Counted from the stretch's first letter, positions 1-13,484 are shown. The stretch is 64,000 bases of DNA from Adineta steineri (GCA_905250115.1 CAJNOI010000229.1:59455-123454), one strand, 5' to 3'. Program-made: numbers and translations. The notes: generated from the letters alone by a model not told the origin.

Positions 1-261
1 AGAAAAAAAAATAGTAAAACTCGAACAAGAAAAGAAATTCAACGGAAATCAAATAAACGAATCGAAATAAAATACGGTGCAGGTGTTGTTAAAGAAGAGA
101 CACTCACACTCACACCCTTTGTTTTCATCGAAAAAAAAAAACGAATTCTTTTTCTTCCTAATGTGTCGTTTTATTGCAATGGAATTGTTCCATTTGAAAT
201 ATGCGCTAAAACGCAAACAGACGTCTGTTTCTTTCTTTGTACAATGTATGATTCGAAACAC

Positions 262-705
262 ATGGCTATGGTAAATAATAAAAAGGAATGTTTTATATGT
301 AATAAGGATACAATTATGTATCCTTGTGTAGCATGTTCAAATCAATTTTATTTAACTCATTTAATAGAACATCAACAGAAATTAAATGGAGAACTGAATT
401 AAATTATTAATGAAAAACAACCAAATTTAGATTTGATAAAGCAAATTCATCAATGGGAACAAAAATCAGTTGAATTAATTCAGAAAACAGCAAATGATTG
501 TCGAAATAATGTTATACAAGAAACCAAATTATTTTAAATTAACATCGAAAAGAAATTTAGTAAATTAATTAAACAAATAAAAGATATTCGTGAACAAAAT
601 GAATTTAATGGGAGGAATTTAAGTTATTTACGAGATAAATTAAATGAAATTACAAAAGAATGTCATAATTTATTTAATATTTCTCTCGAACAAAATAATT
701 CATAA
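262..705 (+). pseudogene. Broken B-box/coiled-coil exon of the NHL family
   Basis: The reading frame from the ATG at 262 matches, codon for codon over most of its length, the B-box and coiled-coil exon at 35814-36302: paired CxxC cysteines (CFICNK and CVAC), then LIEHQQKLN, then a Lys/Glu-rich helix. In-frame TAA codons lie at 400-402 and 536-538, and a block of about 25 residues present in the other copy is missing after the first stop. A third TAA (703-705) is at the same place as the stop in the other copy. No NHL exon follows before the next gene, so only the 5' half of the family is here. It may make a short B-box peptide to 402, but the lesions point to a dead copy. Confidence 0.75.
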
Positions 706-822
706 TCATTTATTTAAAAAATTCCAGTTAAAAGTGTTAAAAGTATGTAACATTTTTTAATCATTACTATGTAAAAAAATTATTGAGATGTTCAAATTCG
801 TCAAATAACTATTGAGTTTTCT

Positions 823-880
823 TGTGAGTGGTTGTGTCGGCAGAGTGGAACGCATCCACACCATTATCACACCCACATCC
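823..880. repeat. Telomere-like inverted element (weak)
   Basis: A G-rich left part (GTGAGTGGTTGTG) is followed by a C-rich right part (CACACCCACATCC). It lies 118 bp after the B-box relic. Confidence 0.45.
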
Positions 881-1410
881 AAATATTTTACTGGCCATAT
901 GTTTTTGACCCTTGAAACTATACGGTTTCGTAGCTTTCGAAAAGGGCTATCGAATGAGCTGAGCTAAATTTTTGGGCCCGTCAATTTTCCGATCCAGATA
1001 TTCCTTGCAAGGTTTGAGAAAATGACAAAGACACTGGATATCTTACACTTTATTTGATCTTTATCCCAAAACATGAAATAATCAATTCATGATTTGTATA
1101 CGAAATTGTAGCTCTATTTAATAACTATCGTATTCATAATTTCAGTACCATCTTATCATATGAAATTGCATCAAGCCCGAAGGAGATCATTATTAGGCTA
1201 AAGACAAAGAATGAGGTATTTTGTTGGTAAATATTAACTTCCGAAAATCATTCAAAGTCCCATATATTTGATACTAAAATATTCGTCTTAACTTTCTCTT
1301 TACACTGATATAAAGTTCAATAGGATTTGTTGGGAAAAATGCCTCTGAGCCGATTGGCTACCTTATGCACTTCTGTCCTTTTATCAAAACTTAGAAATCT
1401 TGATAAAATG

Positions 1411-1491
1411 GGTGAAGATGGATGTGAATGAGGGGATGCGTGTGAAAAACAAACAGGGCACACGCTCATATCCTCACCCACACCCACACTC
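1411..1491. repeat. Telomere-like inverted element
   Basis: Left arm GGTGAAGATGGATGTG, right arm CCTCACCCACACCCACAC; the inner parts GCGTGTG and CACACGC also pair. Confidence 0.6.
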
Positions 1492-1768
1492 TATATTCAT
1501 GTTTAGTATATACCCCTTTATGTTGCTAAAATAGTCATAAGGAAAAGATGGAGTATTAGTGTTATCATGATTCTGCTATCTTGTCACTTCCGTAGTATTT
1601 TGCATGCTTTTTCTTACAACAACTAATTACAACATTACACAATATCTGTGACACAAAACAAATATCGACTCATTCAATGATAGGAAAAAGCCAACAACAT
1701 ATCATACGATCAATATATAAGGCTACTCAATACGCATTCCAGAAACAGTTTACAATGTCAAATCAAAA

Positions 1769-1830
1769 TGTGGAAGGGGAATGAATATGGATGTGAAACG
1801 AAGAGGACACCCACACTCATTTGTACTCAC
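1769..1830. repeat. Telomere-like inverted element
   Basis: G-rich left part with GGATGTG, C-rich right part GACACCCACACTC, 185 bp before the p97-like gene. Confidence 0.5.
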
Positions 1831-1949
1831 AGATTAGAAGACATTTAAAAGAAATCATGTATTATATAGAAGACATGAATTCATACCGGTGCCATGCAAG
1901 AAATTAAATTGCTTGATAAACTGTTATCATTTTCTATACTAGATGCTAA

Positions 1950-3894
<1,945 letters not shown>

Positions 3895-3942
3895 GGTAGT
3901 CGTCGTCGTCGAAATAATAACGACGGCTATTTATATGCTTAA
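3895..3942 (+). pseudogene. Orphaned C-terminal tail codons of the p97-like gene
   Basis: In the same frame after the TGA at 3892-3894 are GSRRRR, then NNNDGYLYA and TAA at 3940-3942. p97 proteins end in an acidic stretch followed by DLYx, so this looks like the original tail cut off by one nonsense change. Confidence 0.6.
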
Positions 3943-4162
3943 ACAAGAATAAACAGTTTCAAATAAACTTTCTCGCATTTTTAAATAAATCTATTTCATA
4001 AAAAAACAATGCTCCTAAATTTTTAAAACACATCCAAAATCTGTATTATATTAATGTTCTTTTTTCATCAATTGATGTTGTATATACAGATCGACTGTTT
4101 AAAGGCTTAAGTTCAGATATCATTTGTGTTTGCATTGTTATATTCTAGCTATTAATAAGCAT

Positions 4163-4220
4163 GTTGGTGTGGATATGAATGTAGCTATAAAAGAGAGACA
4201 CTCACATCCACACTCTCAAG
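4163..4220. repeat. Telomere-like inverted element
   Basis: TTGGTGTGGATATG on the left, CATCCACACTCTCAAG on the right, with the shared CTCAAGAT right border. Confidence 0.6.
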
Positions 4221-4243
4221 ATATAAAAGAAACACATGCATCA

Positions 4244-4420
4244 GATGAATGGAAATTTAATGGTTCATAATATAGTTTTATTATAAATCATCACGATATT
4301 AAAGATCTTTTAAATGCAATTAAAATTCTAATAGAAATGAGAAATATTGAAATAGAAAATAAAATTTCAATTTATTCTGAAACAATAGATGATCATGCAA
4401 ATCATTTATTTCGTAGTTAG
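4244..4420 (+). pseudogene. Possible coding relic
   Basis: An open frame of about 50 codons (IINHHDIKDLLNAIKILIEM and onward, ending at TAG 4418) has protein-like composition but no start codon and one in-frame TAA near its left end. I do not recognise the family. It starts directly after a telomere-like element. Confidence 0.25.
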
Positions 4421-5291
4421 CCTGTAAGACTTTATGTTTTATATGAGGAAAAAGAGAGTTTTAATTTCTCACATGCTTTTTCTCTCATAGATATCAACAA
4501 GTAAAGAATAGCAATATGAAACATAAGTCAACAAAGCAAACCTCAAGGATAAAATAATATTTAAATATTATCTCTTTAAAACTAAAGAACAGACGAAAAT
4601 GTTTGTCATATTATTTAGACACGAATTTATTTTAGATGTATCTCAGTTGAATTGATTATGCTATTTTTATTCTACTTTCGAGTAAGATATATTATCTTTA
4701 ATGAAATTAATATTTTAGTTTTCTCGGGTGGTATTAAGATTTATTAAGGATCTATAAAATCAAAACACACATCTACTAAAGAATTTCTTGTGACATTCGA
4801 AATATTCATTTGCTATAAACTAAAGATAAAATGTGACAAGTTATTTTTACTTTTGTTTCTATTAAATGATATTATTGAAGAATAAGATCAGGTTGAATTG
4901 AGTGACTAGCTGTTGAGATAAGAAGATGACAGTATATGCTTTACCATAGATTGTGTTAGTTATAACCAAATCACAATCTCGTTCACTCTATATTTTTCGA
5001 AAGCTTAAGTAGTTTTAGTATTGAGATGCATTGATAGTGTTAGAAGCATATTTGAGATAGATGTGCAACTATATATAAATTAGATAATAGAAATTAAAGA
5101 CATTTTCAAACAGCATTAAATTCGAAAAGATACACATTATACTGATGATTGTAAACTTGTCTTTGATAGTATATTTTCAAAAAGAATAAAAATTGAAAAA
5201 ACACTGCAAGTATCTAAAACTTTTGCTACCCACGTTATATAAGTTAATTTTTAACTGTAGAATTGATTGTTTTGCGTTCAGACTACTAATA

Positions 5292-6584
5292 TTAAGGCCA
5301 TGAATGCATTCGTATTCCAAGTTGTCGTAGCTTTGTAAATAAAATGTATGAATCTTTTAAGGATCCTGTTGGAGTCATCCAATATAGTCTCATTTCTTTG
5401 ACTGAAATATGATGTTCAAAGAATAGTTCGTCTATCAAAGAATGAATACTTGAATCATTTAATACTTCGTTTATTAAAGGACCTTCAATTGCTGGATTAT
5501 CAATATCTAACTTGACAACAACATGATCGTATGGTTTAGCTAGTGCTTTTAAATTTGTCCAAGGACTAAGTTTACCGGATTTTTCACAACCAACATTAAT
5601 GAGAGTATAAACGGGAAAGACATCATCTGGTAATTCATTCCAAACATTTTTAAGATTTAATAATTCAGATTCATAGGCAATAATACGATCAAATTTAATA
5701 CCAAAACGTTTGTAATATTCATAAAACCATCGTCCAGCACCGGCCTTAATATCACCATTCCAATGTCCAAAATAAGAACTTCCCAAATCAATCAAAATAT
5801 TTTGTCCATTTCTTGTGTCTGTTTCTGTGTCTAAAGAATTCAATTTTGATCTTTCATACATCCATGGAAGTAAATTTGTATTACGTTTATTTGATGGAAT
5901 AATCATCGGTAAATTATTATTATTAGTATTTTGGATCGATGAATGAATATAAAATGGAGCTGCGACTGATAATAGAAAAAAACGTTTTGATTGTAAAATT
6001 GCTCCTTCATATGCAGAAGCAGGTAGTATGTCAATACGATTGCATATCGTCAGTGGATCTCGTAATAAACCAATAAGTGGTTCGATTAATTGCGATACGA
6101 TTACTCCTTTAGATGTTACATTTGTTAATGGATCAATACATTCTTTTTGATAAAACATTCTCGATAAAAGCTTATCGCTTGATCGTTTGTTGCTATGATT
6201 TCGTCCGAATTTTTGTAATACCATTAAACGTTCGACAGTTAAAGCTGATTTATTCAAATTATTTCGGTCTGCTAATATTTCGCAAACGACGTTTTGTAAA
6301 TTTTCAATATTGTTAGCCCAACTAGATTCCCATGCACTTGGTGTATAATTTAAAAAATACCAATGACAATTTTGATTGATATATTTGGATTGTATTGAAC
6401 AATTCTTTACAGAATTATCTTCATAATTCGTTGGACTTTGAACTTTAAATATTACGGTTGCGAGTTTTGCTCGTTGACTAATATGGATAATTGTTAAAAT
6501 TAATGATCCAATAATGAAAATGACGATTAATGGATGTGAAACTACGAAATGTTGTATTTTTTCGACAGATATATCGTTATCCAT
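5292..6584 (-). CDS. Membrane-anchored protein with methyltransferase-like C-terminal domain
   Basis: A single-exon gene of 430 aa. Residues about 17-37 form one strongly hydrophobic segment (VIFIIGSLILTIIHI) after a short acidic N-terminus, consistent with a type II anchor and a lumenal or outside C-terminal domain. The C-terminal 170 residues look like a class I Rossmann methyltransferase: glycine loop ILIDLGSSYFGHW, acidic end of the second strand RIIAYE, a later VVVKLDID strand, and an ELFFEHH strand near the end. This resembles the FkbM-like group loosely. The middle (residues about 60-260) is not recognised. Substrate and partners cannot be read from sequence. Its neighbours are unrelated. 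Confidence 0.6.
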   Translation of the reverse strand: MDNDISVEKIQHFVVSHPLIVIFIIGSLILTIIHISQRAKLATVIFKVQSPTNYEDNSVKNCSIQSKYINQNCHWYFLNYTPSAWESSWANNIENLQNVVCEILADRNNLNKSALTVERLMVLQKFGRNHSNKRSSDKLLSRMFYQKECIDPLTNVTSKGVIVSQLIEPLIGLLRDPLTICNRIDILPASAYEGAILQSKRFFLLSVAAPFYIHSSIQNTNNNNLPMIIPSNKRNTNLLPWMYERSKLNSLDTETDTRNGQNILIDLGSSYFGHWNGDIKAGAGRWFYEYYKRFGIKFDRIIAYESELLNLKNVWNELPDDVFPVYTLINVGCEKSGKLSPWTNLKALAKPYDHVVVKLDIDNPAIEGPLINEVLNDSSIHSLIDELFFEHHISVKEMRLYWMTPTGSLKDSYILFTKLRQLGIRMHSWP

Positions 6585-8191
6585 AGATGCAAAATATATT
6601 ATTATCTATATATCAATATTAAATTTATGAAAATAAATAGTTTATACTTTGCAGTTACAGCAGTAACCACGCCTACACTCAAGATGAAGTGAGATCTATA
6701 AAAATACTCAATACATTGTAATTATGTTGTTTGAATATATTTTATATTTATTTTGGGTTATTTTTATCGATATAACTTAAAACAGAAAATATTTTATTTT
6801 ATTGACTCTTACTTTTTCTATTTTATCGGAGGAATATGATTATATAGTGGGACGAAGACTGAAAACAAAATCCATCATATGTGCGACATATCTAGTGAAA
6901 GCACGATTGTTTACGGTATTCATAACGTTCGATCTCAGTATAGCTGTGAAAGACTGTCCACTAATTCTTGTTTTTATTAAATATTGTAGTGTTTCATTTT
7001 GTTTCACTCACCTTCTCTCAACGTTACACAAACATCACGAAACGTGTGCGACAGAAAAGATGAAACTATTGTCTTATAATCAACAGAATGACGGACGCCG
7101 CGAACAAGTTGCCGAGGAGATTGATCGGCTCCTCTGATTTTTTCGAAATCATTGGTCTTTGCAAGTGAAATTTGTTTTTTTTTCTTTCGCTTTGTACAGA
7201 ACAGAAAAATTCATTCTGTTACTCGATAATTCTGCCTTGTAAATGTTTCTAATATCTAAACAGAATGACATTTTTATTATGGAAGAGATGCTGAAGAACG
7301 AAGAAAATGATCTATAGCAGGGAGATACAAAAGTGACGAAACCTGACACGGATCGATAGCTATGGATTCGTAATTGATATGGCATTCATACGCAATCTTA
7401 GTTTATCTATTTCAACTTTGTTTCTCCTCAGATAAAGCATCTTGATGAATCTCTTTGATTACTGATCATCACCGTTGTATTCCTAGTGGAAAGAAGCACA
7501 GCATGTCATACTATATAAACAATCTTTTTTATACGTCGCCAAACAAGAATGAAAAAGAATTTGTTTTCATCGTATTTACAACAGAATGAAAGATTTCACA
7601 AGGTGATTCAAACAGAACGCATTCTCTCACAAAATTTAAAATGGTTGTTTCATATAACAATAGCTCATTTGTATGAACAAATGTAGCACTCTTCACATGC
7701 TCGTTACTGCACGACGTATTGTTCGGTAAAACATTGAATGGTGACGGTAAGACGAGCAAAAAATAGATTAATTCTGTAGAAGCGTGCGAAAAAAGAAGAA
7801 GAATTTCAACTCTTATTTTAAGATAATCATCTGTTTACGATCTAATAAACGAACAGCGACAGCAACTATTAATCAAACTGTGGCTCTTGCTTAACCGTTA
7901 CTATAGCTTTATCTTGTTAATTTTATTATATATGTTATGTATCTTTATTTAAACTAAATAAGATATAACAGGCTAAAAATAATTAACACGACGCGAATCG
8001 AAATAATGCTGATCTTAAATATTATCTGACTAGAAGTTTTCCTTTCTTTGTCGAGTACGAACAACTGACTGATGATATTTTACTATTGCACAATCTAATG
8101 TAATCATGTTTGATGTTGTGTAATTCAATGTAATTGTGACACATCAGAACAGAAAGAAAACTATTTTGTTTTATAAGTCGTCATCATTTTC
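6585..8191. other. Intergenic region
   Basis: AT-rich, with several short ORFs on both strands (for example 6802-7137) that lack recognisable motifs, splice partners or gene-like codon use. The motif AACAGAATGA recurs several times between 7080 and 7620. No supported gene. Confidence 0.45.
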
Positions 8192-8782
8192 ATGTCATTT
8201 TTAAAAATGTCGACGTTACAGAATAAGCGTGAAAAGCGTCTCCGTGAAAAAGGTGAAGCAACAGATACTGAAATAGTATATGTTAATTCGATGATACAAT
8301 TGAAAAAACAACATTCGCACCGAGTAACAGCATTGCATCAACAAGCATCTGATATACTCGATTCTTGGTTGTTTCAAGGCAATTGGCAACATGCAAACGA
8401 TTTGGTTAATCTCAAATCACTCTCAATTACTCATATTATCAACGTTACTGATAAAGTTTTATCGAATCAATCGCAACAAATACTTCATATTCCAAGTAGA
8501 GACAGTCTTTCCGTTGATCTATTAAAATCTTTTCATGCAACAAATGAATTTCTTGATCAATGTCATCAATAAGATGGTCGAGCACTAGTACATTGTCAAC
8601 GTGGTGTATCTCGTTCTTCAACAATTGTTATTGCTTATTTAATGCATTATAATAAATGGACTGTATTACAAGCTTATGATTATCTATTAGCCAGACGACC
8701 AGAAGCATCACCTAATCTTGTGTTATTGCTTCAACTAGCGCGTTACGAAAAAGAATTGATCAAAGCTAATGATGAAAAATAA
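8192..8782 (+). pseudogene. Atypical dual-specificity phosphatase with one in-frame stop
   Basis: Starting at 8192 or the second ATG at 8207, the frame runs through a DUSP fold: DILDSWLFQGNWQHA, then ITHIINVTDKV, then the IPSRDSLS region. TAA at 8570-8572 stops it. The same frame continues at once with DGRALVHCQRGVSRSSTIVI, holding the Cys-x5-Arg phosphatase signature (HCQRGVSRS), and ends at TAA 8780-8782. Without the stop the protein would be about 196 aa, normal for the family. Translation as read yields 126 residues without the catalytic Cys, so it is inactive unless the stop is an assembly error, an allelic variant or is read through. AAA or CAA to TAA would explain it by one change. Confidence 0.8.
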
Positions 8783-9106
8783 AACTTTATTAACTCTATT
8801 ACTCTTATAAACATTCTATTTGAATAAACTCAATCGATTATATTTATAGAATTTATTTCATTTGAATTACTAAACGTTTTAGTCGAAGTGATATAGATTT
8901 GATTTTTATTTGTTTTCAAACAAGATTTCTACTAAGTTTTCAAATAGACGATTATAAAAAGATTGATGTATTTATTAATTTTGCTTAAAATAGAATTTAA
9001 TCTTATTATCTAAAAATATAATATCTTAAATTTTCCTTTTTTATCCCCGACAATACGATATTCATCGTTTAAAACAAAGTTATTTTTATTTCGTCGTATT
9101 TAATAA
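8783..9106. other. Short convergent spacer
   Basis: 324 bp between the phosphatase and the GPCR on the other strand. AT-rich, with AATAAA at about 8823; nothing else seen. Confidence 0.5.
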
Positions 9107-10141
9107 TTAAGCAGGTAATTCAATGATACTAACAACATTTATTTCTACATTGTCTCTTTCATGATTTTCTTCTTCTCGTATTGGAATAAGATCTTTACTA
9201 ATGATCTTGTAAATTGTACGTTTTAATTCATGTCGAAACGCTTTTGATACGATCATAAATACAAAAATATTCACTGAATAAGAAGTACTATAAATAAATG
9301 TCATAAAATAATATAAGAAATTTCGTATGGCTTGTTCTAATATTGTTCCATTTTGATATTTTGTTAGAGCATCAAAGACATAAAATGTACTTATTAATGT
9401 AGTAAAGATAATGAAAATAATATCTTGAACAAATAAACAACGAAGTAATTGAAAATCTTTTTTTGTCATCGATCGGATTTGATTTCGTTTTTCACGTGGG
9501 ATCGATCGAATACGCTGAACATTTTTAAACGCAAATACACACAAAACAATCATTAAAATATCCAAAATGACATTAATAACTGCTATAGAATATGAAACGA
9601 AATCAAAGTAAGTCGAAAAAAGATCAAAATAACAAACAAAATAAAAAGGAGAAAACTCTTGAAGATTAGCTTTAATAAGTATATGAGAGTTAAAAACAAT
9701 CCAAAAAATTGTACTTATACTGATAGAAAAATAAGCTAAACGCTTTGAACTGTACAAACGTGTATCAACATTTTGTGAAGATATCAATAAACGATCAATA
9801 GATGCAAGAATAAGAATAGTAGGTGAAAGTGCAGCAAATAGAAATGATGCATAGAAATATAATTTACATGCAATAACACTAGAATTCTGTAAATTTACAT
9901 TATAACCATTTAAAAGGACAAGACCAAGCATAGTAGAATTAATATAAAATAAATTAATAAGAAGAATAATTTTAAAATAAAATACACAAACATTTTTTCT
10001 CCAAGATTTTTGAAAAAATACAAAAGCATTTAGTAAATTTCCAATATTGCTTACGACATAACATATAAGAAGAATATATTTATAAACATAAGTTATAATA
10101 TTGTCAAAAAGATTTATGTAGTAAACGTCAGACGAACTCAT
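9107..10141 (-). CDS. Orphan rhodopsin-like GPCR
   Basis: A single-exon gene of 344 aa with seven hydrophobic segments. TM1 contains the GNLLNAF motif (the conserved Asn). TM3 starts with a Cys (IACKLYF) suited to the disulphide with extracellular loop 2, and ends in IDRLL in place of DRY. Intracellular loop 3 is basic (RIRSIPREKRNQIRS). TM7 ends with a changed NPxxY (SVNIFVFMIVSKAF), then a basic helix 8 and an acidic tail. Asn-Ser-Ser and Asn-Gly-Thr sites lie on predicted outer loops. This shape fits the large class-A receptor families of bdelloids, often compared with FMRFamide or peptide receptors; the ligand is unknown. Confidence 0.75.
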   Translation of the reverse strand: MSSSDVYYINLFDNIITYVYKYILLICYVVSNIGNLLNAFVFFQKSWRKNVCVFYFKIILLINLFYINSTMLGLVLLNGYNVNLQNSSVIACKLYFYASFLFAALSPTILILASIDRLLISSQNVDTRLYSSKRLAYFSISISTIFWIVFNSHILIKANLQEFSPFYFVCYFDLFSTYFDFVSYSIAVINVILDILMIVLCVFAFKNVQRIRSIPREKRNQIRSMTKKDFQLLRCLFVQDIIFIIFTTLISTFYVFDALTKYQNGTILEQAIRNFLYYFMTFIYSTSYSVNIFVFMIVSKAFRHELKRTIYKIISKDLIPIREEENHERDNVEINVVSIIELPA

Positions 10142-10718
10142 TTTATATAATATTAATGAACAGCACTTTTAAATATAACCACTTCTTATATAAAATGAGT
10201 TTTTATTTTTCTCTTCGTAATTAAATACAACGAGTAACTGTCTTTAAAATGTTGATATAACACCTACATAATACTATCAAGAGGGATTTCTGCTACTAAT
10301 TATAGTTTATATAATGATAAAAATCCTTCATACTTTGTCTAGGCGCTTAGTGAATATTATTTTCAGATAAATCTAAAACGTAACTTTAATCGATTTCAAC
10401 AACGATTACAAAATAACATATTAAAAAACGCTACTAAGGTAGAAAGTAATTTACCTTATAGCTTTACAAGCGCCTGTAGTTTTCACTTATCTTATAAGTA
10501 GGTTTAAAACACATGCAATTAAAATGCCTTATAGAACACTTCAGAAATATAATCACAGATCATATCATTGAAAATAACAAAACGGGCAAAAGTGCACATA
10601 TCTACGGGTTGGAAGTACGCAATCTAACGCATCAAAATATGTTATTATCAGCTTTTGATGGAATTCAGTAGTTACCATGGGACGATACTACTACTAAATA
10701 TATATGACAGTGATGATA

Positions 10719-10767
10719 TGAGTATGGGTTAAGAGAAGAAATACTCATGCTCACACCCACACCCTAA
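10719..10767. repeat. Telomere-like inverted element (weak)
   Basis: ATGAGTATGGGTT on the left, CTCACACCCACACCC on the right. Confidence 0.5.
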
Positions 10768-10849
10768 TCTATTAAGTTTCTATATATGTCTGTAATTCTT
10801 TATTGACTAAGTTTAACATTGAGTCAAGTAACGAGATTGAATAATGGGA

Positions 10850-10923
10850 TTGAGGGTGGGTGTGGGTGTAAATAAAAGAGAGACAGCCACACTCGACATA
10901 AACCCACCTACACCCACACCCTT
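10850..10923. repeat. Telomere-like inverted element (strong)
   Basis: Left arm GAGGGTGGGTGTGGGTGT, right arm ACCCACCTACACCCACACCC; an inner GACAGCCACACTCG block lies between them. Confidence 0.7.
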
Positions 10924-11495
10924 TGTATCATCGAAACATTCATTCATTGACAACTGATACATGAAATTAAGGCTATTCTTATTGTTATTGTATCCATATG
11001 TTATATATATTTTCCACACTGTTCTCTCTTATGTTGCATTGTATTATGATATTCATGTAATTTGATGATATTACAGTGTGTGTGTGTACTAGAACGTGAG
11101 AATCAATATTTTTCATCAAAAATATTTAGCTTGTTTTTTTGTTGATTAACACAGTTTTCATTGCAACAAAGTGTATCAAATGACTTTTACCCTTTTAGAG
11201 TTGTGGTCACGAAATCAAAGTGCAATTAAATTTAGATGTTTTCTACACTAGCAAAACAAGTCAAAAGAAAGACGTTAGTAATAAGTGTGAATTTCATATT
11301 TTTGTTGTATTGCATGAGTGAGAAATGATATGCAATAGTACTTGATGTTTTGGTGTAATGCATGGATAGTAACAAATTGTTACTTATGTCTCGCTATATA
11401 TTTTTCTATCACATGTGCATCTAAGTTATTGTCATGTGAGGATAGTAGTTAATTGTTTTGTTGACTGAAAACAATTTTGTTCGTTTCTCTACCTC

Positions 11496-11513
11496 TGTGT
11501 ATATATATACACA
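11496..11513 (+). promoter_or_regulatory. Likely TATA box of the Cys-rich gene
   Basis: A self-complementary TGTGTATATATATACACA lies about 77 bp before the ATG at 11590, a fitting distance for a TATA element with a short leader. Confidence 0.45.
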
Positions 11514-11589
11514 CACCTTTTCTCATAGGTTCACAAACCAATTCTCATCTTACTCCAGTTTTATTCTTCACTACATTATTACTATTAAT

Positions 11590-11853
11590 ATGCCAGGCTG
11601 TGGATGTGGTTGCGGTTGCGGATGTGGTTGTGGTTGTGGTTGTGGTTGTGGTTGTGGCTGCGGTTGTGGTTCGTGCTGTAGTTCATGCTGTGATCCTTGT
11701 TGTTGCTCTTGCTGCGACCCTTGCTGTGACTGTTGCTGTGGTCCATGCTGTTGTGTACGTAAAACTGTGTGCTGCTGCAAACCATGTTGCAAAGTCATCA
11801 GAAAGAAAACTGTCACCGTTAAAAGATCGTGCGCCAAAGTTTGCTGTTGTTAA
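11590..11853 (+). CDS. Small Cys-Gly repeat protein
   Basis: Begins MPG, followed by twelve Cys-Gly pairs encoded by a six-base repeat close to TGTGGT. A Cys-pair region with Ser, Asp and Pro spacers (SCCSSCCDPCC) follows, then a basic tail with VIRKKTVTVK and a terminal CCC. Of 87 residues, 38 are Cys. There is no signal peptide. The start at 11590 is chosen because the repeat begins there and a TATA-like box sits upstream; the frame is open upstream but that part is not Cys-rich. Such proteins bind metals or form disulphide-linked coats (metallothionein, keratin-associated or eggshell types); which applies here cannot be decided. An AATAAA at about 12117 could end the transcript. Two other frames are also open across the repeat but are by-products of it. 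Confidence 0.7.
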   Translation: MPGCGCGCGCGCGCGCGCGCGCGCGCGSCCSSCCDPCCCSCCDPCCDCCCGPCCCVRKTVCCCKPCCKVIRKKTVTVKRSCAKVCCC

Positions 11854-13484
11854 CATTGACATTTTTGATCCTTTTCCATGAACTCATTCAATATCTAATG
11901 TATAAATGTTAGAGAACACACTAACAACATTCGTATTATCTTTTTCTCTCTCCTTCCTGTCATCTATGAGAATATATTGAAATTTTCATCTTCTTTCATT
12001 TACTTCATACACAATTAGAAAGAAGATGTACTACATCATCTTCTTTGTTTTGTTCATCTATCTCTCACTTATACGTGTACCTGGATAGAATGAGTATGAA
12101 TAGCTAGTTTTTTTTAAATAAAATTGCTTAGTAGTTAAGGAAAATATTCTTCTTCTCACTTGTTCAATTCAGTTACAAAATGACCTTGTAATAATAAAGA
12201 AAATTTGTTTGTTCTTTATGCATTTGGTTCCTGTGAGAGTCACTGTAACCAAACTGTGCACAACATACCATTTGAATTGTAAAGAGAATTAGAACTTCGA
12301 TAAGTTTACTTTTGTGCTGTATAATAACAAACCATCTTGAGAGTGGGTATGAGTGGATGATGATGTTCTCAATCAAACTCATCCTCACCCACAGTTACAC
12401 CCCCAAGATAGTTTATTGAATATTCAATCTTTTCCATACTTGAAAATTAGATTTAGGTATTATGAAATTCATAACAAAACAATTAGTCATAAATAACAAA
12501 AATTTCTCCATTATTTTTATTAATAGATTTTCTCCTATCAATTAGGATAAAATAAAATAAAAACTTATTATATACGAAAATATTGTTTCAAATGTAGAAA
12601 AGAAAAAATCAGAGACAAACAATTCTTTCTTTTTGTCAATATGAATTTTTTATTGAATATATAAAATAATTATTTGTAAATAAATTCAAATAATCAAAAT
12701 CTAATCGAAACCAATCGAATGCATCAAGCTTAATGATAGATGACCTTGTTATAGGTTGATTGTCAACTAAATTTTTATACGTACGATTTTTTAATTTATG
12801 AAGAACAATAAACAAATGAAAAGATTTTGTTTCGCGGAGAGAAATTTTTTTGTTGTAAATATTAATATACAAAATACGACGAAAAGAAATAAAACAATGA
12901 AGCACAAACATGAAAATATGCACTTCAATTTTTCTAAGTTCTATTTTTCAGATTGAACGTGCCCAATAAAAGAATACAATTAATCGTCCATAGATAGTAT
13001 TTGATCAATTCGTTATATATATGGTGATATAATTAGTATACATTACATTTAAAGATGTTCATAATTCAGTTAGATGAGGTAAAATCTTGGGATCTAGAAT
13101 TCAATTGAATCGGTAGTTAATAAAATCCACTTTTGTCACAATATGTTTACGTTTAAAAATTCCTACTTGCGAATTTAATTGATAGAGCAAAACCACCTGG
13201 TCTTCACTTGCCTTCGAATTGTGATGCATAACTCATCCATTTCTAATACACAATGAATTTTTTGATCGAACACACATTCTATTACAGTTTTTTTCTATTC
13301 TCGAGGCCAAACTTTTGATTAAAATTATAAATTATGTTTACTCAAAATATGAAATTTACATTATATGTTCGAATCCGTTGAAATGGGCTCATTATTGATT
13401 ATTTTTTATTATATAAACCATACATACATTTGCTTTATTCAACTAAGATCGGAATCAGCTACGAATTCACTGACATTACAGATA
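11854..13484. other. Intergenic region
   Basis: The 3' flank of the Cys-rich gene, one telomere-like element (12333) and AT-rich DNA. A 95-codon minus-strand ORF at 12636-12923 has no recognisable motif. Confidence 0.45.
12333..12409. repeat. Telomere-like inverted element with full borders
   Basis: CATCTTGAGAGTGGGTATG on the left and CCTCACCCAC to CCCCCAAGAT on the right; the outer CATCTTG and CAAGAT pair. Confidence 0.65.

Larger units (their letters stand above)
3943..5291. other. Intergenic region
   Basis: Holds one telomere-like inverted element, a short ORF relic and AT-rich DNA with AATAAA signals near 3945 and 3982 suited to the p97-like transcript. No further gene is seen. Confidence 0.5.
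10142..11589. other. Intergenic region upstream of the Cys-rich gene
   Basis: Contains two telomere-like inverted elements (10719 and 10850), GT-rich stretches and the TATA-like promoter of the next gene. No other gene is seen. Confidence 0.5.

Noticed and set aside
6802..7137. 111-codon ORF with an acidic C-terminus
   Set aside because: No recognisable motif, no splice partner, and composition like that of random AT-rich sequence.
11458..11881. Val/Ala-rich and Gln/His-rich frames over the Cys-Gly gene, both strands
   Set aside because: By-products of the TGTGGT hexamer being open in several frames; only the Cys-rich frame starts cleanly and has a non-repetitive tail.
12636..12923. 95-codon minus-strand ORF
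   Set aside because: No motif and strongly biased by AT-rich codons; could be an exon remnant but cannot be supported.
13365..13400. GTTCGAATCC as a tRNA B box
   Set aside because: No matching acceptor stem or A box upstream at the right distance.
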